Source: Bacteroidota bacterium (GTDB taxonomy: Bacteria; Bacteroidota; Bacteroidia; M30B66). Taken from it: 9,734 bases of DNA. This document shows, piece by piece, positions 7,045-9,734 of this stretch. A program made the translations under genes and the position numbers. The notes beneath the pieces were generated by a model. That model was not told the DNA's origin. It ran no database searches and was given only the letters and a program-made list of their open reading frames with translations. Location: positions 1 through 9,734 of the forward strand of contig CANMGM010000070.1 of assembly GCA_947497195.1 (NCBI GenBank), given 5' to 3'. Positions within the stretch are counted from its first letter, which is position 1. Each line of letters opens with the position of its first letter.

Positions 7045-9024
7045 ATGCAATTCAACCGAAACGGAAAATCCAACGATATTCTCCTAAAGATATATAAGGA
7101 ACTACTTCTACCTCGTATGATCGAGGAGAAAATGCTTAATCTCCTTCGTCAGGGTAAAATCTCAAAATGGTTTTCGGGCATCGGTCAGGAGGCCATTTCA
7201 GTTGGAACGGTGCTCGCCATGCATAGCGACGAGTACATTCTTCCTATGCACCGCAATTTGGGCATTTTTACCGGTCGTGGCATGACGTTCCACCAACTCT
7301 TTACCCAATGGCAGCGCAAATACAATGGTTTTTCGAAAGGACGAGAACGTTCATTTCATTTTGGTTCTAAAGAGCATAAGGTAGTCGGAATGATTTCGCA
7401 CCTCGGTCCTCAACTTGGTATTGCCGATGGAATTGCCCTGGCCCACAAGCTCGATAAAGAGCCACTCGTTACTGCTGTTTTTACCGGCGATGGTGGTGCC
7501 TCCGAAGGCGATTTTCACGAATCGGTTAACACCGCCGCCGTGTGGGATTTGCCCGTAATCTTTATCATCGAAAATAACGGCTACGGCCTATCAACACCTT
7601 CGAATGAACAGTTTCGTTTCAATTCCTTCACCGAAAAAGGTCCGGGTTATGGTATTCCGGCCCGTTCCATTGATGGAAACAATGTGCTTGATGTATACGA
7701 TGCAGTTACCGAAATCCGCGAATCCATTATTAACGATCCGAAACCTTGGCTGTTGGAGTGCATGACTTTCCGCATGCGCGGACACGAAGAAGCTTCGGGA
7801 ACCAAATATGTACCGCAGGAATTGTTTGATCAATGGGCCAAGAAAGATCCGGTTAACACCTATGAATCATGGTTAATGGCGGAAGGTGTTTTAACAGACT
7901 CTTCAAAAGAAGCCATTCGCGCCGAATTTAAAGCATACATTGAGTCTGGTGTACAGGCAACATTCAACGAACCCGACATTGTTCCCGATACTGCTGAAGA
8001 ATTGCGCGATGTATACGCCCCCTTTAACTTTTCAGAAATGCAGCCATCCTCATCCGCTACAACAAAAAAGCGTTTGATAGATGCTATTTCGGATGGATTG
8101 GCTTTGGCCATGGAAAAACATCCGCAGCTGGTGCTTATGGGGCAGGATATTGCCGAATACGGCGGTGTTTTTAAAATTACAGAAGGATTTGTAGAGCGTT
8201 TTGGTAAAGAACGCGTGCGCAATACGCCTTTGTGTGAAGCAGCAATAGTAGGCGCCGGACTGGGCCTTTCGATAAAAGGACGTAAAGCGATGGTCGAAAT
8301 GCAGTTTGCCGATTTTGTGACCGAAGGATTCAATCAAATTGTTAATAATCTGGCAAAGATTCATTACCGCTGGGGGCAAAATGCCGATGTGGTGATTCGA
8401 ATGCCAACAGGTGCAGGTGTGGCCGCAGGTCCTTTTCACAGCCAGAGCAACGAAGCCTGGTTTACGCACACACCGGGATTAAAAGTGATTTATCCAGCAT
8501 TTCCAAACGATGCCAAAGGTTTATTGCTTGCTGCTTTCGAGGATCCCAATCCGGTGATGTTTTTTGAGCACAAGGCTTTGTACAGAAGCATTTCAGAGGA
8601 GGTTTACGACGATTACTTCACGCTTCCAATTGGGAAGGCCAAACTTCTTCGCGAGGGGAATCAGGTAAGTATTATAACGTATGGTTTTGGTGTGCACTGG
8701 GCGCTCGAAATTCTGGACAAGCACCCCGAAATTAATGCCGATTTGATTGATTTGCGTACCTTATTGCCGCTCGATGAAGAGGCCATTTTCGAAAGTGTGC
8801 GTAAAACAGGACGCGCTATAGTGTTCCACGAAGACTGCTTAACGGGCGGTATTGGTGGCGAAATTGCCTCACGCATCATGGAACAATGCTTCGAGCAGCT
8901 TGATGCACCGGTTATGCGTTCGGCCAGTTTGGATACGCCGGTGCCGTTTTCGGAAGAACTGGAGAATAACTTTCTGCCAAAAGCGCGATTTGAAGAACAA
9001 TTGTTGAAGCTTGTTGAATACTAA
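7045..9024 (+). CDS. 2-oxoacid dehydrogenase E1, alpha and beta subunits fused (branched-chain type likely)
   Basis: 659 residues. The thiamine-diphosphate-dependent E1 decarboxylates a 2-oxoacid and passes the acyl group to the lipoyl arm of E2. Residues about 10-325 are the alpha part: GIGQEA (45-50), LPMHR (66-70), and the ThDP/Mg motif GDGGASEGD (148-156) ending at ENN (176-178). RMRGHEEASGTKY (243-255) occupies the place of the regulatory/phospho loop. A Ser/Thr linker around 330-341 leads to the beta part: MGQDIAEYGGVFKITEG (365-381), the ThDP-activating Glu398 in TPLCEAAI, HSQSNEAWFTHTPGLKV (465-481), and a transketolase C-terminal domain from about 535 with HEDCLTGGIGGEIA (595-608). 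Both halves are complete, about the sum of separate subunits (about 330 each). A single-chain E1 of this kind is frequent in Bacteroidota. The beta part resembles branched-chain more than pyruvate E1, but substrate is not certain. E2 and E3 are not adjacent. Confidence 0.95.
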   Translation: MQFNRNGKSNDILLKIYKELLLPRMIEEKMLNLLRQGKISKWFSGIGQEAISVGTVLAMHSDEYILPMHRNLGIFTGRGMTFHQLFTQWQRKYNGFSKGRERSFHFGSKEHKVVGMISHLGPQLGIADGIALAHKLDKEPLVTAVFTGDGGASEGDFHESVNTAAVWDLPVIFIIENNGYGLSTPSNEQFRFNSFTEKGPGYGIPARSIDGNNVLDVYDAVTEIRESIINDPKPWLLECMTFRMRGHEEASGTKYVPQELFDQWAKKDPVNTYESWLMAEGVLTDSSKEAIRAEFKAYIESGVQATFNEPDIVPDTAEELRDVYAPFNFSEMQPSSSATTKKRLIDAISDGLALAMEKHPQLVLMGQDIAEYGGVFKITEGFVERFGKERVRNTPLCEAAIVGAGLGLSIKGRKAMVEMQFADFVTEGFNQIVNNLAKIHYRWGQNADVVIRMPTGAGVAAGPFHSQSNEAWFTHTPGLKVIYPAFPNDAKGLLLAAFEDPNPVMFFEHKALYRSISEEVYDDYFTLPIGKAKLLREGNQVSIITYGFGVHWALEILDKHPEINADLIDLRTLLPLDEEAIFESVRKTGRAIVFHEDCLTGGIGGEIASRIMEQCFEQLDAPVMRSASLDTPVPFSEELENNFLPKARFEEQLLKLVEY

Positions 9025-9147
9025 GTTTTTCCGGAAGGGGTCTTATACTAGTTGTTTCGACGTATTTTTTGTAATTATTTTATTGCATGTGAAGTGTCAT
9101 TTAATGAGCAATGACTCGGAGGGATGATTTTTATCCGAATTTTACCT

Positions 9148-9166
9148 TAGCTATAGCTATTTTTTT
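9148..9166 (+). terminator. Weak terminator-like palindrome after the E1 gene
   Basis: TAGCTATAGCTA (9148-9159) is a perfect 12-base palindrome followed by seven T (9160-9166). The stem would be only four pairs with a TATA loop, so termination is doubtful. It also marks the left border of the GC-rich block. Confidence 0.25.
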
Positions 9167-9181
9167 GAACAGTTGAATATT

Positions 9182-9437
9182 TTTTACGAAAGGACTGCAA
9201 GGTTTACGGCGCGGTGAACGCAACGAAAAGTTGTATTGGAAACGTGTGGCTGATGTGCAAACCAAACGCGCCAGGGGTAGAAGGGGAAAGCCCGGAGGCA
9301 GTTGAGGCGAAGCCGAAAATAGGCGAAGACTTGAACCGTAAAACCCGCTCGTGGCAACCTTGAACCAGAAAATTGGGTGATTAACGGAATGGTTTAGCAC
9401 ATGTTTGCACTGGGGGCCGCCACTCCTCCTCCCCATA
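9182..9437. other. GC-rich, purine-rich non-coding block with many inverted repeats; possible structured RNA or dispersed repeat
   Basis: Its composition differs sharply from the AT-rich flanks, and the plus strand is rich in G and A. Complementary segments include GGTTTACGG (9201-9209) with CCGTAAAACC (9336-9345, one bulge), GGCGCG (9208-9213) with CGCGCC (9267-9272), a CAAC-GAAAA-GTTG hairpin (9221-9233), GGC-GAA-GCC (9306-9314), and GTGCAAAC (9255-9262) with GTTTGCAC (9403-9410). The near-copy GGTTTAGCACAT (9391-9402) could compete for the last pairing. CTTGAACC occurs twice (9330-9337, 9359-9366). A minus-strand open frame of 101 codons crosses it but does not look like protein. It may be a non-coding RNA, a non-autonomous mobile element or a genome-wide intergenic repeat; I cannot name a family. 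Confidence 0.5.
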
Positions 9438-9440
9438 CAG

Positions 9441-9448
9441 CAAAGTTA
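9441..9448 (-). promoter_or_regulatory. -7-like box that would read into the GC-rich block
   Basis: On the minus strand TAACTTTG (9448-9441) is a perfect TAnnTTTG. It sits just to the right of the GC-rich block and would drive transcription leftward through it. No -33 TTTG at normal spacing is visible. The box overlaps one arm of the TACGACT/AGTCGTA repeat. Confidence 0.35.
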
Positions 9449-9473
9449 CGACTCAAACGCCTTATTAGTCGTA
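9447..9473. repeat. Inverted repeat TACGACT / AGTCGTA
   Basis: TACGACT (9447-9453) and AGTCGTA (9467-9473) are perfect 7-base arms 13 bases apart. They sit at and upstream of the minus-strand -7-like box, a placement that would suit an operator or the end of an element. Confidence 0.4.
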
Positions 9474-9734
9474 TATAAACGTTTAAAAACGGATATTCTC
9501 AAACTGCTCTTTTACAATTATATACAATATTGAGGGTGTGCGTGTTTGCCTATATATAAATAACTTGAATCAGCATCATTTCCTTATTTGCCAACTAGTA
9601 CAGCGCATTCAACTTCAAGCGCTTTATACGTAAGAAGTTGTAAGCCCTTTTCAAGCTTGTTCTAGAACATCATGTGGCGTGCTATAAAAGCATTGAAATA
9701 GTCAATAGAATCAAATCAATTTACTTTCGTAAAA
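9474..9734. other. AT-rich right end, no gene seen
   Basis: No coding frame was found on either strand. It holds an inverted repeat CAACTTC (9610-9616) / GAAGTTG (9634-9640), a perfect 12-base palindrome TGTTCTAGAACA (9658-9669), and at the very end TACTTTCG (9722-9729), one base off the -7 consensus, which may be the promoter of a gene beginning just beyond the window. Confidence 0.4.

Noticed and set aside
7860..8469. Overlapping minus-strand frames of 139 and 157 codons inside the E1 gene
   Set aside because: They are antisense shadows of the strongly conserved E1 beta coding sequence and show no domain features.
9131..9436. A 101-codon open frame on the minus strand across the GC-rich block
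   Set aside because: Its product is rich in Pro, Ser, Arg and Phe without a domain pattern, it reads through the inverted repeats, and GC-rich DNA easily gives long open frames. It is better explained as structured non-coding DNA.
9182..9437. RNase P RNA or tmRNA
   Set aside because: GGGGAAAGCCCGGAGGC resembles part of RNase P only superficially; the other conserved segments are absent, and there is no tRNA-like end or tag frame for tmRNA.

Overview
The window looks like chromosomal DNA from a Bacteroidota bacterium; I cannot fix the order. The evidence is a very large extracellular PKD/fibronectin-III protein, small SPII lipoproteins with the N-terminal MKK...SC form, A-rich leaders without Shine-Dalgarno sequences, Bacteroidota-type -7 boxes (TAnnTTTG) ahead of most genes, and a fused alpha/beta 2-oxoacid dehydrogenase E1. 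Base composition is moderate to AT-rich, except for one GC-rich non-coding block near the right end.

Layout from left to right. 1-3459 (+): the 3' part of a giant surface protein with ten PKD modules, three Fn3-like modules and a fourth that stops halfway, with no recognisable type IX secretion C-terminal signal. 3517-4968 (+): an all-helical cytoplasmic protein of unknown function with an HTH-like N-terminus and TPR-like C-terminal half. 5101-6823: a cluster of three small lipoproteins, namely an Ala/Asp/Ser coiled-coil lipoprotein (+), an EGF-like lipoprotein on the opposite strand (5858-6361), and a second, shorter Ala-rich relative of the first (6599-6823, +). Each has its own terminator and two have clear promoters, so they are separate transcription units. 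6875-6994 (-): a 39-residue single-span membrane peptide with a C-x-x-C tail that resembles FeoB-associated Cys-rich proteins. 7045-9024 (+): the fused E1 of a branched-chain or related 2-oxoacid dehydrogenase complex. 9025-9734: no convincing gene, but a GC-rich, purine-rich block (about 9182-9437) with many internal inverted repeats, flanked by further palindromes.

The genes do not form one pathway. A large surface protein and several envelope lipoproteins sit beside housekeeping metabolism, with short intergenic gaps and individual promoters. The points most worth a second look are the missing C-terminus of the PKD protein, the paralogous alanine-rich lipoproteins (the shorter apparently built for high expression), the small Cys-rich membrane peptide, and the GC-rich non-coding element at the right end.
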